A program made the position numbers and the translations under genes. This document shows, piece after piece, positions 23,060-35,457 of a DNA stretch of 64,000 bases. Every line of letters starts with the position of its first letter. Position 1 is the stretch's first letter. The stretch covers positions 1,767,534 to 1,831,533 of the forward strand of contig JAMWFC010000088.1 of the NCBI GenBank assembly GCA_027475525.1, given 5' to 3'. Source of the DNA: Macrolepiota albuminosa. Taxonomy: Eukaryota; Basidiomycota; Agaricomycetes; Agaricales; Agaricaceae. Under the pieces are notes generated by a model. The model made no database searches. It saw only the letters and a list, made by a program, of their open reading frames with translations, and was not told where the DNA came from.

Positions 23060-26042
23060 CGAGACAGGCAGAACGGAAGTTGGCTAGCAGACTGATACAG
23101 ATTCAGGAGTTGATGAGGTGTGGAAGGATTGAGAGAAACTGTCTGAGTACCAAAAAATGACTTGAAGCAGTGCCGGAAACAAATGATATTTGCTAACAAT
23201 ATCTCCTCGGATCAGGGTGATTATTGAAGGAGAGACAAGGCAAGGTTTGATGTCGAACTGATCCGTCCTGAGTGGAAGTCAGGAAGGTTGGCGACCATGA
23301 CTCCCAGTGGTTCAGCGCTTCAGACCTGGTTCACAGGCCCAGAGGAACCGCGAGAATTCAGAATACAACGTAGAAGGGCCTCGGGGACCTTCAAGATAAA
23401 ATTGATGATGTTACGGCTTCAGAATGATCAATCAACAAGGGGAATTGACGTATCATCTGAAGGGCTCCATGATATCATTAATCTGATAATGATTCTGATT
23501 TCAAAACATTGATTTCAGCGAGACCCACGGATAAGAGACAAGAACGATTGCATGCAAGGACTTCGCCTTACTTAGGACGTTCTGAATGTCACGATGTCTC
23601 TGAGAACTTGGGGTGTATCTGTACTCAGGTAGCGTTTGTAATACGAATTGTCACCTCAGCATGACTGAAAAACTTCATGCCCGGAGTCCCCAGAATTAGC
23701 AGCAGTACTTGGCCTGATTGTTGTCGCCCAGGTTATGCAAATTGACCAAATCAGCTTCATCTTTTTCCTATCAAAATTTTGTCTTTTGTGCCGTTAATGC
23801 CAAAGCAACCTCAATCCCTGTGGAACTTGACATCGTTCATGATTAATCGCTGTTCATGCCGGACACTAATAACTTCTCAATATTATTAACGCCTTCAGCC
23901 ATATTTCCACTTGTCATTAACTGACTTCGAGTATCCAATTGAAACCTACTGCGCACAACCAGCCTGGTGTCTCGATCTTCTGCAACCAGCCAAGCAATCA
24001 TCCTCTTCAAATAGATTAAATTCAGCAACGCTTCCCTGAATCCTGAAAGCAAAAAGTACCTTTGGACATCACATTCAGGGTCTTCATCTAAATGCTTGCA
24101 TAGGCTTCCGTCGTGGTGACCGCGGGTGCGTCCCTGTAATGCCACCCTCCGGACCCTAAAGTTTACTACGATTTCCTCGCTACGTGTGACAAAAATGATT
24201 GGCCTCGAACTTTCATTAGAACGGCCATCATTGAAGGCGGTCTCGTTCTGAACCACCCAAATGTTTTCTGCAAATTTTCTTGCCCTATATATGGATGTTA
24301 GACAGCTAGAGATATGCGGCGTGCCTTTCGGTACAAGGACTGAAGAACAGGGGCTACTTTTGAAAGTATTGACTGATAGGATTCGGGTCGCATATCCTCT
24401 ACCAATCCATGTCGCCAGTCGATGAAGTTCCTCGGCTAGTGTGCACATACATTTGTTGCTCTATCCACGCATTACGCTCCACCCGCGACGATGCAACCAC
24501 TACTGCTTGAGAAGGGAGCAAGCCAACCGTGTATGACCTAGTTATCGGCATCCAGTCCACCGTCTGCCTCCTTTTTATCAGTGAGACCTGGCCCGCTCCT
24601 CCCGGCCAACTTTCAGTCGCACCTGTCAGTCGTAACTCTCGAGGTGGAAGAATTACTTCGACTAGGCAAGCTAGTGTGCTGGAGTTGCCACAAAAAAACA
24701 AAAACTAGGTAGCTCAGTCTCTTCCATGGTGGTTGAGGGCAGATTGGTCTTTCGCGTTTTCTTAAGTCGGTTCCCTCGTTAATTTTGGCTATATTGCGAC
24801 ATATTGCATGTGATCTTGCTGTCTAGTCTAGGGCATATAACGGTGAGCTTGGAGATATTGACTCACATCCTAGAGAGTACAAAGAAATCATTCTGTCTTT
24901 GTGATGTTTCCAAAGAGGAAAGAAGTAGTTCAACGACAAGACGGACGCAATGTTTGGTCCGAATAATAGATAAATAGGTATAAATACCGAAGCCAGCAAT
25001 TTATCACGCATTCCTCATGGAACCTGGTGCCCAAATAGTTTTATCCCAGGGATGCCGAACTGAGCGAATGTGGCGAAACAGTCTAAACAGTGAACTGCTC
25101 AAATGGCCCTGAGGCTCTTGCCTGGCTTGGATTTCGTGTTCTTTTTGACCTAAAAGACCTTGGACGCTCGTCAAACTCCCTGTCGTTGATCTTTGAATTT
25201 CTGTCCTATGCTTTGCAGACACAGAATACTTAAATATGAAAACGGCTGGTATTGTCGACGTCTGGCGGTTTCCTCAGAGACAGATTGATGTTCTCACGAC
25301 CGGTCAATTTTTACATTAAGATATCAATCACACTCAACTGCCTGTCTTAACTCCTGATAGACAGACCGGGGCGGCGTTTGGACTATGCATAACTTGCAAT
25401 CAGGGCACCGCAGTCTCTATCTAATCATCAAACTCTATCCGTTTGTTTCACCGTTGTCGGATTCATATAAGGCTTTTCTTAGATTCTTATGTGCTAATAT
25501 CTGTAGTCTAGTCTCCGGGCGCTTTAACACCTGTAAATTTGTCGCCAAGCCCTGCTTGCGGGAACAATCCGCCCGAAATCACCCTCATCTCAAACAGTTA
25601 CATTCCCAGCTTCCCTGAGGCTTTCCACCCCACTTTGTACTGTTCGTCCTTTCTTTCTCGGTGACTATCACAATCAGCAAGTGACCGCTCTTTCGTGTTC
25701 TGTGAATCTCTAACCTCTTATGTCTGGATCACCGCTCCGTCGATCTCGCCCGTCTGTTTGTTTACCCATGTTCAGTGTTTGATATGTTGGAACCACTCAG
25801 CACCAATCCTATCAATCAACGGCCATTTGCTTTCAGCGCCGATTGCCATACCTGTGTTCCTCTTTCCCGCGATTTTGGAACTCTGTTACGAAATCGCTTT
25901 ACTCTCTGTTCGATTCCTCATGTCGAACACACTCGTACTGATGGACTGTTGATCTCATAGTCACGGTCGCTCAGTCAGCCGGCTGTTCGCGGGCGTTACA
26001 AAATCCTACAGTTCGATTTTGTGCATTCCTATCTCAAGATCC
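23060..26042. other. Intergenic region with unassigned open frames
   Basis: This is about 3 kb between the DUF6534 promoter and the next membrane-protein gene. Apart from the frame at 23843-24448 (-), listed separately, I see only short frames (for example 24399-24701 (-), 25385-25618 (+), 25695-25952 (+)) without domains. No RNA gene was recognised. Confidence 0.35.
23843..24448 (-). CDS. Hypothetical 201-codon open frame, unrecognised
   Basis: This is the longest frame of the spacer, with ordinary CpG content. A stretch IIFVTRSEEIVVNFR followed after some 35 residues by LDEDPECDVQRYFLLSGF loosely recalls the part of fungal NACHT NTPases after Walker B (ITSRPE...LDxxxxxDIxxYL). No P-loop was found upstream in any frame. 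The frame may be a relic of such a gene or chance; I would not assign a function. Confidence 0.25.
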   Translation of the reverse strand: MCTLAEELHRLATWIGRGYATRILSVNTFKSSPCSSVLVPKGTPHISSCLTSIYRARKFAENIWVVQNETAFNDGRSNESSRPIIFVTRSEEIVVNFRVRRVALQGRTRGHHDGSLCKHLDEDPECDVQRYFLLSGFREALLNLIYLKRMIAWLVAEDRDTRLVVRSRFQLDTRSQLMTSGNMAEGVNNIEKLLVSGMNSD

Positions 26043-27477
26043 ATGACTCCTGAAGAACGCTCCATCCTTCATACAATTGGTAATAACTTCGTATATAACA
26101 CCTGGCATACAGCTATTACGACATTGTTCTATGGTAAACACTTCACTTTCTAGAAACCAGTGTAGCTAACTATCTCATTTCAAAGGTCTGTATCTTGTCA
26201 TTTTTGTCATATCGACCATGAGTTTCCTGTGCGTTTATTCCCCGTCTTGGTAGCAAACCTCACATGTCTACGATGATATTTACAGGTCTCGCAGGACAAA
26301 ATTTCTTAGCAGTCGGATATTATTCTTCTCGAACGTCGTGTCTTTTCTCGTAGCGACTGTACAATGGGGTGATTTTGTTGGAGACTATGTATCCCAGATT
26401 CATTCGTCCTTCTTGGATGGTGTTGACCAGCCATTCGACGCGACAAGGCTCACAATCATCGAATTGCAAATGTTTCCAGCAGTTATAGTCAGCAATTGGT
26501 CATCACATCTCCTGGTAAGGAACTGCTGTTTAATTATAGGATCTTCCATAATGACTTCGTTCTGTAGCCATTTATTGCTGATATTATCGTTGTGTGGAGA
26601 TCTTGGGTCTTGTTCAGGGATAACAAATGGCTGATCGCAGGTAGCCATTTATTGCTGATATTATCGTTGTGTGGAGATCTTGGGTCTTGTTCAGGGATAA
26701 CAAATGGCTGATCGCAGGCCCTGTCGTTCTTCTTATTGCTGCAACAGGTAAGGAGATAGTGACTCTACAGGTTCTTCAGATTTGATAGTCAATGACCTTC
26801 GTGAACAGCTGCGAGCATAACATATCTTGGATTGACTTCTTCCTTGCGCGGATATATTGCGGATGACTCTGGCAAAAACAACTCAATCGAGAGCATCTAT
26901 ACAGCATTCCTCGGGCTTTCGTTAGCAACAAACTTAGCTTACACATTACTTGTCTTTTACAAGCTTTGGTGAGCACCTACATCTTGTGGCGCATTCAGAC
27001 CGATTTATCTAGTGTTCAGGACCCATCGATGCCTAGTTAGTAGGCGAGGTTCTCATACTCCGGCTGAACGAGCGCTTCTTGTTCTCGTCGAATCCGGAGC
27101 ACTCTTTTGCTTATTCCAAGTAAGTAATCTTCACCTGTTTTTGCGATTCTGAACGGCCTCGACTGTTCTTCAGGTAGCGATGTTAGGCTTAGTATTGGTA
27201 CCAAAGGGTATATCGCCTTCTTTCAACGTTGTCCTTGGCATTGTACTCTGCACGTATACTTTATGCTGTGTATGTATCCAAATTTCATATAGAAGCCATC
27301 TGACGATTTCGATTTGCATCTTTGCAGGCTATCTACCCTCCGGTCGTTGTGCTTTTGATTAATTACCAGAAAGCCCCTGCCGTGATGACTTATGCTCCGC
27401 CTTCCCACACTGATGAGGAGGTTGGGTTTACGTCTGGTGTTGAAGATGTGCGGACGCAGACTGCTGAACCTGAATAG
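26043..27477 (+). CDS. Seven-transmembrane basidiomycete protein of unknown function
   Basis: Eight exons join in phase: 26043-26133, 26186-26228, 26286-26514, 26645-26747 (second copy of a duplication), 26809-26968, 27020-27119, 27174-27269, 27328-27477, giving 323 residues. Hydrophobic segments include GLYLVIFVISTMSFL, ILFFSNVVSFLVATVQW, PFIADIIVVWRSWVLF, GPVVLLIAA, FLGLSLATNLAYTLLVFYKL, ALLVLVESGALFCLFQ and VVLGIVLCTYTLCC. The ERALLxLVESGAL and AIYPPVVVLL blocks recur in large uncharacterised families of agaricomycetes. The tail is short and acidic. The 77-bp assembly duplication at 26564-26717 repeats most of exon 4; the acceptor of the second copy still splices correctly. Receptor-like function would be a guess. 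Confidence 0.75.
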
Positions 27478-27656
27478 ATCAAAGATACAGACAGGACACT
27501 CAATGAGAATCAGACAGCGATAATTGGAACTTCGGTTCAGTAGTCGGTAAAACTAAAGAACTGAAAGACTCCTGGGCGAGGAAGTGATCACGTGTTATCA
27601 ATTATGTAAGTGGGCTTCCTCAGTGGATGGTCGCAACACAGACTACTACGAGCTGC

Positions 27657-27679
27657 GCTGCGTGCCTTCGGCACGCAGC
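27657..27679 (-). terminator. Outer Helitron 3'-terminal hairpin
   Basis: A perfect 10-bp stem, GCTGCGTGCC with GGCACGCAGC, closes a 3-nt loop (27667-27669). A hairpin a few bases before the 3' end is the rolling-circle termination signal of Helitrons. The arms contain intact CpGs, unlike the inner copy at 28102-28124. Confidence 0.7.
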
Positions 27680-28330
27680 TAGCATCTCGTTGGGGGCTTC
27701 GCCCCCAAACCCCCCCCAACTAAGCCTCCACCCTAACCTCACTTCGGGCACGCAGCTAGCATCTCGTTGGGGGCTTCGCCCCCAAACCCCCCCCAACTAA
27801 GCCTCCACCCTAACCTCACTTCGTTTGGTTAGGGCTCCAAGTATGTATAGCTTCGCCCCCAAACCCCCCCCAACTAAGCCTCCACCCTAACCTCACTTCG
27901 TTTGGTTAGGGCTCCAAGTATGTATAAGTAACTCAGCCTCCACCCTAACCTCACTTCGTTCGGTTAGGGCTCCAAATATGTATAAGTAACTCAGCATCCA
28001 CCTTAACCTCACTTCGTTCGGTTAAGGCTCCAAATATATATAAGTAACTTAGTTTCTACCTGAACCTCACTTCGTTCGGTTAAGGCTTCAAATTCAATTT
28101 TGCTGCATGCCTTTGGCATGCAGCTAGTATTTCATTAAGAGCTTTGCCTCTAAACCTCCTCCAACATAGCCTCTACTCTAACCTCACTTCGTTCGGTTAG
28201 AGCTCCAAGTATGTATAAGTCACTCAACCTCCACCCTAACCTCACTTCGTTCGGTTAGAGCTTCAAATATGTATAGAAAACTCAGTGCTGAATCTCAGCC
28301 TCAACCTCACTTTGTTTGGTTAAAACTTCA
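27671..28330. repeat. 58-bp tandem repeats with CCCTAACC/GGTTAGGG hairpins
   Basis: The word CCTCACTTCG recurs at 27891, 27949, 28007 and 28065 (spacing 58), and again at 28182 and 28240 (spacing 58). Each full unit carries CCCTAACC and GGTTAGGG about 11 nt apart, able to pair. Units become poorer in CpG and GC toward the Helitron body. Part of the left end is inflated by two 77-bp assembly duplications (27671/27748 and 27774/27851). Likely a subterminal array of the Helitron. Confidence 0.7.
28102..28124 (-). terminator. Inner, older copy of the Helitron terminal hairpin
   Basis: GCTGCATGCC and GGCATGCAGC form the same 10-bp stem as the outer hairpin, with one C-G pair replaced by A-T and loop TTT for TTC. 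The following 70 bp match those after the outer hairpin with many CG to TG or CA changes. The element therefore has two successive 3' ends. Confidence 0.65.
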
Positions 28331-28482
28331 AATATATATAAATAACTCAATTTTAAAATCAATTTCAATATTATATATTGTCATAATATATTTTCAACAA
28401 CAGCTATTACTTGTATTTATTCTATATTAAGTGCTATAATTTTGATATATTAGTTTATATTGTTTATTTTATTAAAAGTAAC

Positions 28483-31400
28483 TTACATTTGTAAACCATT
28501 TAAAATTTCTTGATATACAATATTAGTTGTTCTTCGTGATGTATTTTCTGGTAATAAAATAACTTTGATACGATTACCTGATGTACATCGAGAAAGTGCG
28601 ACATAAAGCTGTCCATGTGAAAAAACTGGTGATTGAAGATTCAATCCAACATGTTTGACTGATTGGCCTTGTGATTTGTTTATAGTCATAGCAAATGCTA
28701 AACGAACAGGAAATTGTCTTCTACGCAATGGAATAGGAAGATCTTCTTCAGATGCATCAAGATTGATTCTTGGAATAAAAACAGAAGATCCTGCAAATTT
28801 AGCATCACCACTGATAATTCGACATTGCAAAACACGGCGGCCAATATTTGTAACTATCATTCTTGTTCCATTGCAAAGACCTTTAGATGGATCAAGATTT
28901 CGAAGAAGCATGACTGGAACACCAATTTTTAAAACTAATTTTGCTAAAGGTAATCCACTTGCAGCTAAAGAATTAAGATATTCCATAGGATATGGTGGAA
29001 ATGCATTGTTATTATGAGATTCAATGTGTACAGAATCTGCACTCCACAATATTTTTTCTTCACCTGAAAATTGATTAAGGACTTTTAAGTTGATATCATC
29101 TACATCAGAATTTGTACATGAAAGAATTGTTCGATCTAGATAATATTGATCATTATGAGCATGTGCAATGTCAGGATATGTAGATGCAATTAGGCCTTTA
29201 ATTGAGTTATCATTGCACATCATTGTTTCTGGAATTTGAATTGTTTCTCCAGGCCCTAAATTTTTTCCTGCACCAATATCCAATAACCAAGCTGCATGAG
29301 CAACATTTTCTGGAGTTTGTTCTAAGCGCATATTTTGAACTAAATAAAATACTTCAATTTCTTTCCACAATCTTCCTTTACTTAAAGAAGCAGCAATAAT
29401 CTGTTGCCTCAATCCTCTTGGAATAACTGGTAATGTTTGTCGAAAATCTCCTCCAAAAACTATAGTAATTCCACCAAATGGTTTGTCATTATTTAAAACA
29501 TCTCTTAAAGCACGATCTACAGAATCAATAGCATTTTTATGTTGCATTGGAACTTCATTCCAAATTATAAGTTTTGTTTGTACTATAACTTGATGTAAAT
29601 TTGTTCCTTGTTTAATATTTGCAACAGAAGTATCTATAGCAGGAATCAGTATTTTAAAGCGTGAATGTGCAGTGCGACCACCTTCTAATAGCAAAGCAGC
29701 AATTCCAGATGAAGCTACACATAATGCAACATTTCCATTAGAACGAATAGCAGCAGCTAGAGTATTGCAAACAAAAGTCTTTCCACATCCACCTGCACTG
29801 TGAAGAAAAATCATTTTTCCAGAATTGTTATTTACAGAATTTATAACAGCATTGAAAACATTTGACTATTCAATATTGAACTTGGCTTTGTTTTCATTAA
29901 CAGTTCTTTTCAATGCTTCAACATCATAACTTAACTCATCTTGTAATAGCCAATTATCAGGAATATCATTCCACATTTCATTTTCAGAAGGTTCTGTAGG
30001 TAATGGCATATTTGGAAAATCTTTTAAAGTTTTTCCTGACTGCATTAATTTTTCATTAATAAGATAAAGACCATAATCATATATTGTTTCTTCTTCAAAA
30101 TGCCGACCTCTATATTGTCTCATTCTTTCTAATCTGCGTTGAAGATCATCACAAATATATTGTTTAAAGCGATTCCAAAGATCTTCAGGAGTAGTAGGAG
30201 CACAGTGAAGTAAAATAGTACAAAAAAGTAATCGAAGAGTTGTTCCTGTTTGCATTGGAGCAGCTTCACTTAGACATTGAATCCATTCTGCATCATCTTC
30301 TAAAAGACCACGGGCATTACATGCTTCTTTATATGTTCTATATTCAATACCATTAACTGTTTTTAATTCAATCCATGATGTAGCATTCATTACAACAGTT
30401 AGAAGCATTCGAAGATAAAATCTCTCTCCTTGAGAAGGTGAAGCAAAATACATTCTTCCAATTGCATATCCTCTTTGCCGATTTTTCCAACTTCGTGTTT
30501 TTGCTTCATAAACAAATTTTGTAGGAAAATTTTGATAAGTAGTATTATTGTTTGGAAATTTTTGATTAGCTTCAAACCAAGCAGTCAAAGCAGTCTTTTC
30601 TAAATTTTCTCTAGCAGCAACAGCTTCCAAAGATTCATTATCTTGAAAAAAAACTTCATGTTGACCTTCTAAATGTACAGGAAGGCGATAAACAGAAGGC
30701 TCTTCAGCATGCATATTAAATTCAAAAATATGCCAGCATGCTTCAGGAGCTGAAATATATCGAGCATCTAAATGTTCTTTAATTTCATCTCTTTGATTTG
30801 GCTCTCTAGAAATTTCTAATGTAGAGCTGAAATATATCGAGCATCTAAATGTTCTTTAATTTCATCTCTTTGATTTGGCTCTCTAGAAATTTCTAATGTA
30901 GTATGATCATGTCCTTTATAAATATATTTATGAATATATTTAATTGCTTCAACTGAAGCACATATTTCAACATTGATGTGGCATTGATATTTTGCTGAAA
31001 GATAAGGATTATATGGTACAACATCACGATTATCATAATGATGACCATTTTTTACAAAATGACGACCATTGTTAGGTCGAGCATATTGAGGATATCCATT
31101 GTCACCAAAATGAGTTGTTTCTCGAAATTCTTTTGGATATCTTTTTGAACATTTTCCATCTACCATACATTTAGCATCTGGCTTTATATTTCCACATGGA
31201 CCATGAACCATATTTGTAGTAATAACTTTATAAAGTTCAGGCTGAGTAACTGGATCAGGAATTTGAGCTGAAACCATAGAATCAACTTGCATTGCATCTC
31301 TAATTCTATGCTGTTCATGAAGAAATATTAAGATATGCATATGCAGTAAACTTCTTTTCTGAAATTCAATAGTTCTCTAATTCTATGCTGTTCATGAAGA

Positions 31401-34318
31401 AATATTAAGATATGCATATGCAGTAAACTTCTTTTCTGAAATTCAATAGTGTGCACATATGCTACTACATTTCCAAAAATACCATCTTTAAGTTCTTTTA
31501 AAATAGCATTTTTTTTTAGTTCAAAAACACGTGCAACAATATCAGGTCGATCAGCAGCTGTTTGTTTTTTTCCATTAATAGTAGGTTCTTTTAAAAGAGC
31601 TTCTTCAATTTCAGTCCACTTTGGATTTGCAGTCATAGTCATAAAAATATCAGGTTTTCGAAAATGTCTACAAATAGCCATAGAATCTTGAAAAAGTTGT
31701 TGCATTTGTCTTTCACTTCCGGTATGAGAAGCAGGAAGAATAACACGACGGCTTTGATGTGGTAATTGTTCATCTCCAGCAGCAGCATCAACAACACCTT
31801 GATACACTTCAGCTCTAATTTTTTTTTGATTATGTCTAACCCAATTAAGTTTGGTTTGTTCAATTGAAGCCCATGCATCAACAATATATTGCTGAAATAA
31901 TTTACCACTCCAAAGTAAAGCAGCATTGGCTTCTGAAGTTCTTTGTTGAAGCTGATAAGCATAATAAGCAGTTTCAGTAATATATTGTGTTCTGCGCTGA
32001 CCTTGTGGTCCAGACTGAGAAGGAATATTCAAATGAAATCCATGTTCTCCAGTTGGAAATATAAGTGTATAGTGTAATGGTGTATATGCTGAATGTAAAT
32101 GACTAATTTGTTTTAGCTGACTACCACGCAAATGCAAAATTATATCTCGATGATCAGAACGCTCTTCAGAACCATCTCCAGGAATAACAGCAGCTACTCC
32201 TTCTTGTTCATTTGGATTATTATATCTTCTATGATCTCCAAAATCAGCTCGAAGTTTGACATGAATTTTTTGTGGCTGATTTTCTGGAACATCTCTCATA
32301 ATTTGATAAGCTTGTTTATATAAACCAATATATGGATTGACACGCCAAATCATATCTTGCAAAATTGCCATAATTGCTGGATCTAATCCAGGATTATTAC
32401 GTTGTCGTAAAGCTAATTGTTCATTATGATCATAAAAGTATAATTGTGCATATATAGGATTATGACCTTCAGTAGGAAGTAAAGCGCCTGTAAGATGATG
32501 AAGTTCTCCATTAATTCGAAAACTATATGGGCCTGGAGCATTTGTAATAGCATGATCAATTTTTACACCTAAAGAAGTAAATGCAAATGCTGCATTATAT
32601 TGACTGGGCCTGGAGCATTTGTAATAGCATGATCAATTTTTACACCTAAAGAAGTAAATGCAAATGCTGCATTATATTGACGAATATATGCTTTAAAAGA
32701 TTGAGAAAGAAGATGATGGCCATGTAACAAATCAAGAAGTTCATGTGGAGCATTTTTTAATTTGGGTAAAATAATTTGACCTTATAAGCAACATATGCCA
32801 AATTTTGGATTATTTTGAGTAGATTTACTAAGTTTTTCAGAATCAAAATGTAAAGCTTGACAGTGTGGGCATGAAATATTCATAGATCCAATAGTATGCT
32901 TTTCAGGTTCATTTATATAAGGTTGTCTTCCTTGTAGAAGCAAAGCATTTCTTTGTTGACCTCGATGATTTGGTCTTTGAACTGGTTGATTTTCAACTTC
33001 AACTTCTTGTAATATATTTTGTTCTTCTGGTATATGCATTGCAGGATTGTGATTATTTAAATTTTGTTCTTCAAAATTATTTATATTTTGCATAGGTTCT
33101 TCAAAGTATTCAAGAGGATTTTGCATCAATTGATTCCAAGCTGCTTGAATATTTATCAACTCAATATCTTCTTGAAAAGCAAGATTTTGCTGATCATGAT
33201 CATTAACATCATTAACATTTTCTTCTAATTCAGCTGCATGTTCATGTTCCCAAAAATGCAAGATTCTTTGAGCTACAACTTCATTCAAAGGTCCATATTC
33301 TGGATCATAATTCATATTTGCTTGTTGAGCTCTCAACTCAGCTATAGCAGCATTTTGAGCCTGTCTTTGTATTTCATCTTGTCTTAATCTTTCTTGTTCT
33401 TGTAAATTAGCTACAATTCTCTGTCTTTCTTGCTCTTGTGCAACAGCTAATGCTTGTTGTTGTGCTGCAACATGTCTCATCCTTTGTTGTTGTGATAATG
33501 CAAGAAGTGCTTGCTGTCGCTCAGTAATGCTTGTTGTTGTGCTGCAACATGTCTCATCCTTTGTTGTTGTGATAATGCAAGAAGTGCTTGCTGTCGCTCA
33601 GCAGCATTTCTTTGACTTTCTTGCTCATAAAAATAATTCAGTCTTTGTTTATGATTAGATGCCATCTCTTTATATGCAATATCTCCTCGTGTTAAATTAT
33701 TAAGTGCAGGATCTGCATGTCCACTGGATATATCATGTAATGGACCTCTAAGTCTTGAAGAAGATGTAGAGGCAGCATTAAAAGATTGCCTAGCAGATGG
33801 AATATTTGCAATAGGAGCATGAGGAATAGATGTAGATGTAGACTGAGCAGGTTGATTAATTTGTCTTTGTCTTCTGTTTCTTAAAGGTACAGGTGCAGGT
33901 GGCACATATTGAGGAATAGGGTTCTGCAAAGGAGCATCCCAACCCTCAGGTAAATGAGTCTCAGGTATATTAAAGGAAAAAGGATCATTGACAGCAGCAG
34001 GCTGTCTAATAGGAATATCAAGCCTCTCAGAAGTTTCAGAAGCAGTAACTACAGAATTAGAAGCACGATTATTTTGTGCAATTGGCTCAAAATGAAGAGG
34101 TGCTATAGATATAGCACCACTATTTAGAGATCTGTTACTTCTATTTGCACGACGATCATCAGGATCAGTCATTTGAAGTTGCTGAAGTCGACTCTGAGTG
34201 CGAGATTGCTGTCTTTGACTTTCAGGAGTAGTAGGAACTTGATTTTGATTGGTAGAAGATGACCTAAATTTAATTTTTAATATAGAAATTTAAAAAGCAA
34301 AAAGAAAGAAACTTACAT
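28483..34318 (-). pseudogene. Helitron Rep/helicase (RepHel), two nonsense changes
   Basis: Reading from 34318 leftwards: a Gln-rich N-terminal coiled region; CPHCQALHFDSEKLS (zinc-binding start of the Helitron_like_N region); the Rep domain with HMHILIFLHE (HUH motif) and KYIHKYIYKG (two Tyr); then a PIF1-like helicase with GGCGKTF (Walker A), GGDFRQTLPV, and C-terminal NKSQGQSVKHVGL and YVALSRC. Walker B reads IIWNEVPM, with Asn (29557-29559) where Asp is usual. In-frame stops at 32782-32784 (TAA after ICCL) and 29866-29868 (TAG after FNIE) each fit one C to T change of a Gln codon. All other breaks are 77-bp duplications. A 53-nt intron (34264-34316) may split the start codon AT/G. The last sense codons run into ATGTAAGT, so a 3' intron is possible. 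Confidence 0.85.
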
Positions 34319-35420
34319 GATTGTGTCTAATAATATAAATTAAATATATATTTAAAAGAATATAAAAATGCTACTTACTAAGCAATTTACAAATATATTA
34401 AAAAAATAGCAGTTATAAAAATGATGTGATATTCTATATATTAACATTAGAATAGAAATTGAATATAATAAAAATTCATACATACTTTAAAAAAAATAAA
34501 GCTTAACAATTGAAAATATAATTTTTAGCCAAAAAAAATTGACTGAAAAACACTGAATATCAGTTTGTATATATATAAATATAAATGCATACTTTTAAAG
34601 CAAAAAAAAACCTTAAAGATGTTGAAAAAAGAGAATTTTCAAATTGAAACTTGGAAAATAAGAAGATTACTATAAAACTATGAATATCAGTTATGAAGAA
34701 AAATGATAAATACCTACTTTTCAACAGTTCAATAAAAAAAAGTTAGCAGTTTCTCAAATAAAAGGCTTAATTAATGAATATTTATAAAGATCAATTATTA
34801 AATACTCACTTTCAATTCAAAAAGCCAGTAAATCTTCAGATAAAAGTAAGAAGCAAAAATCTTGAAAAGTTATTAAAAATTATAAATCAAGTAGAACACT
34901 AATCATACTTACAAAATCTCCTCCAAAAAATATATATTTCTCAGCAATTTTTTGAATATAAATTTAAATTCTAAAATTATAAAGATCAGCTATACAATCC
35001 TATTCAAAATGCATACTTTCAAGTCAAAAAGCCAGTAAACCTCCAAAAAAACAGTCCTGACAGAATAGATAGGTGAATCTGAAAGTGTTTTCAGCTTATC
35101 AATTTCAGATCAGCCACATATTTAATAGAAAATCCATACACAACAAAAATGAGCAACAAAAACCTTTAAAAGTTATCAGAAAGTACACATCATCAAAGAT
35201 CAGTAAGCATCCTTACAGAATAGAGCAAGAGTATAGTGTGTTTGTTGAAAGGAAGACAGGGATGAAAGATGTAGATAATCAACGGGTAGTTTGATGGATT
35301 TGATGGACTCCGAAAATTGCACAGCCACAAATTCAAAGTCAGCTTATTTGATAAGCTGCTGACAAAGATTAGCTAAGATTTTGATATTCTGACAAATCTT
35401 AGGTCAGCAGTGCCAAAAAA

Positions 35421-35457
35421 GGGTCAAGTTCACACGGGTTGTCCCATAATATATAGA
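35421..35457 (-). other. Helitron 5' terminus
   Basis: The minus strand reads TCTATATATTATGGGACAAC from 35457, preceded by A in the flank. GGGACAACCC a few bases in is a short inverted repeat. The AT-rich composition stops here and ordinary sequence follows, which supports the boundary. Confidence 0.7.

Larger units (their letters stand above)
27650..35457 (-). mobile_element. Helitron (rolling-circle transposon), nearly autonomous
   Basis: On the minus strand the element starts TCTATATATTATGGGACAAC at 35457, with host A before the TC as Helitrons require (A|TC). It ends near the hairpin at 27657-27679. Between lie one long Rep/helicase frame (28483-34318) and a 3' zone of 58-bp hairpin-containing repeats. 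The body is far more AT-rich than the host, yet its frame has only two stops once assembly duplications are removed. I could not find a CTRR end right after the hairpin; the last bases before host could be ...CTCGTAGTAG, so the 3' boundary is uncertain by about 20 bp. It lies about 170 bp after the stop of the membrane-protein gene. Confidence 0.85.

Noticed and set aside
27671..27927. Higher-order 77-bp satellite at the Helitron end
   Set aside because: The offset equals that of all other assembly-like duplications in the window; only the 58-bp period is likely real.
27891..28250. CCCTAA/TTAGGG words as telomere remnant
   Set aside because: They occur once per 58-bp unit as hairpin arms, not as head-to-tail hexamers, so they belong to the Helitron array.
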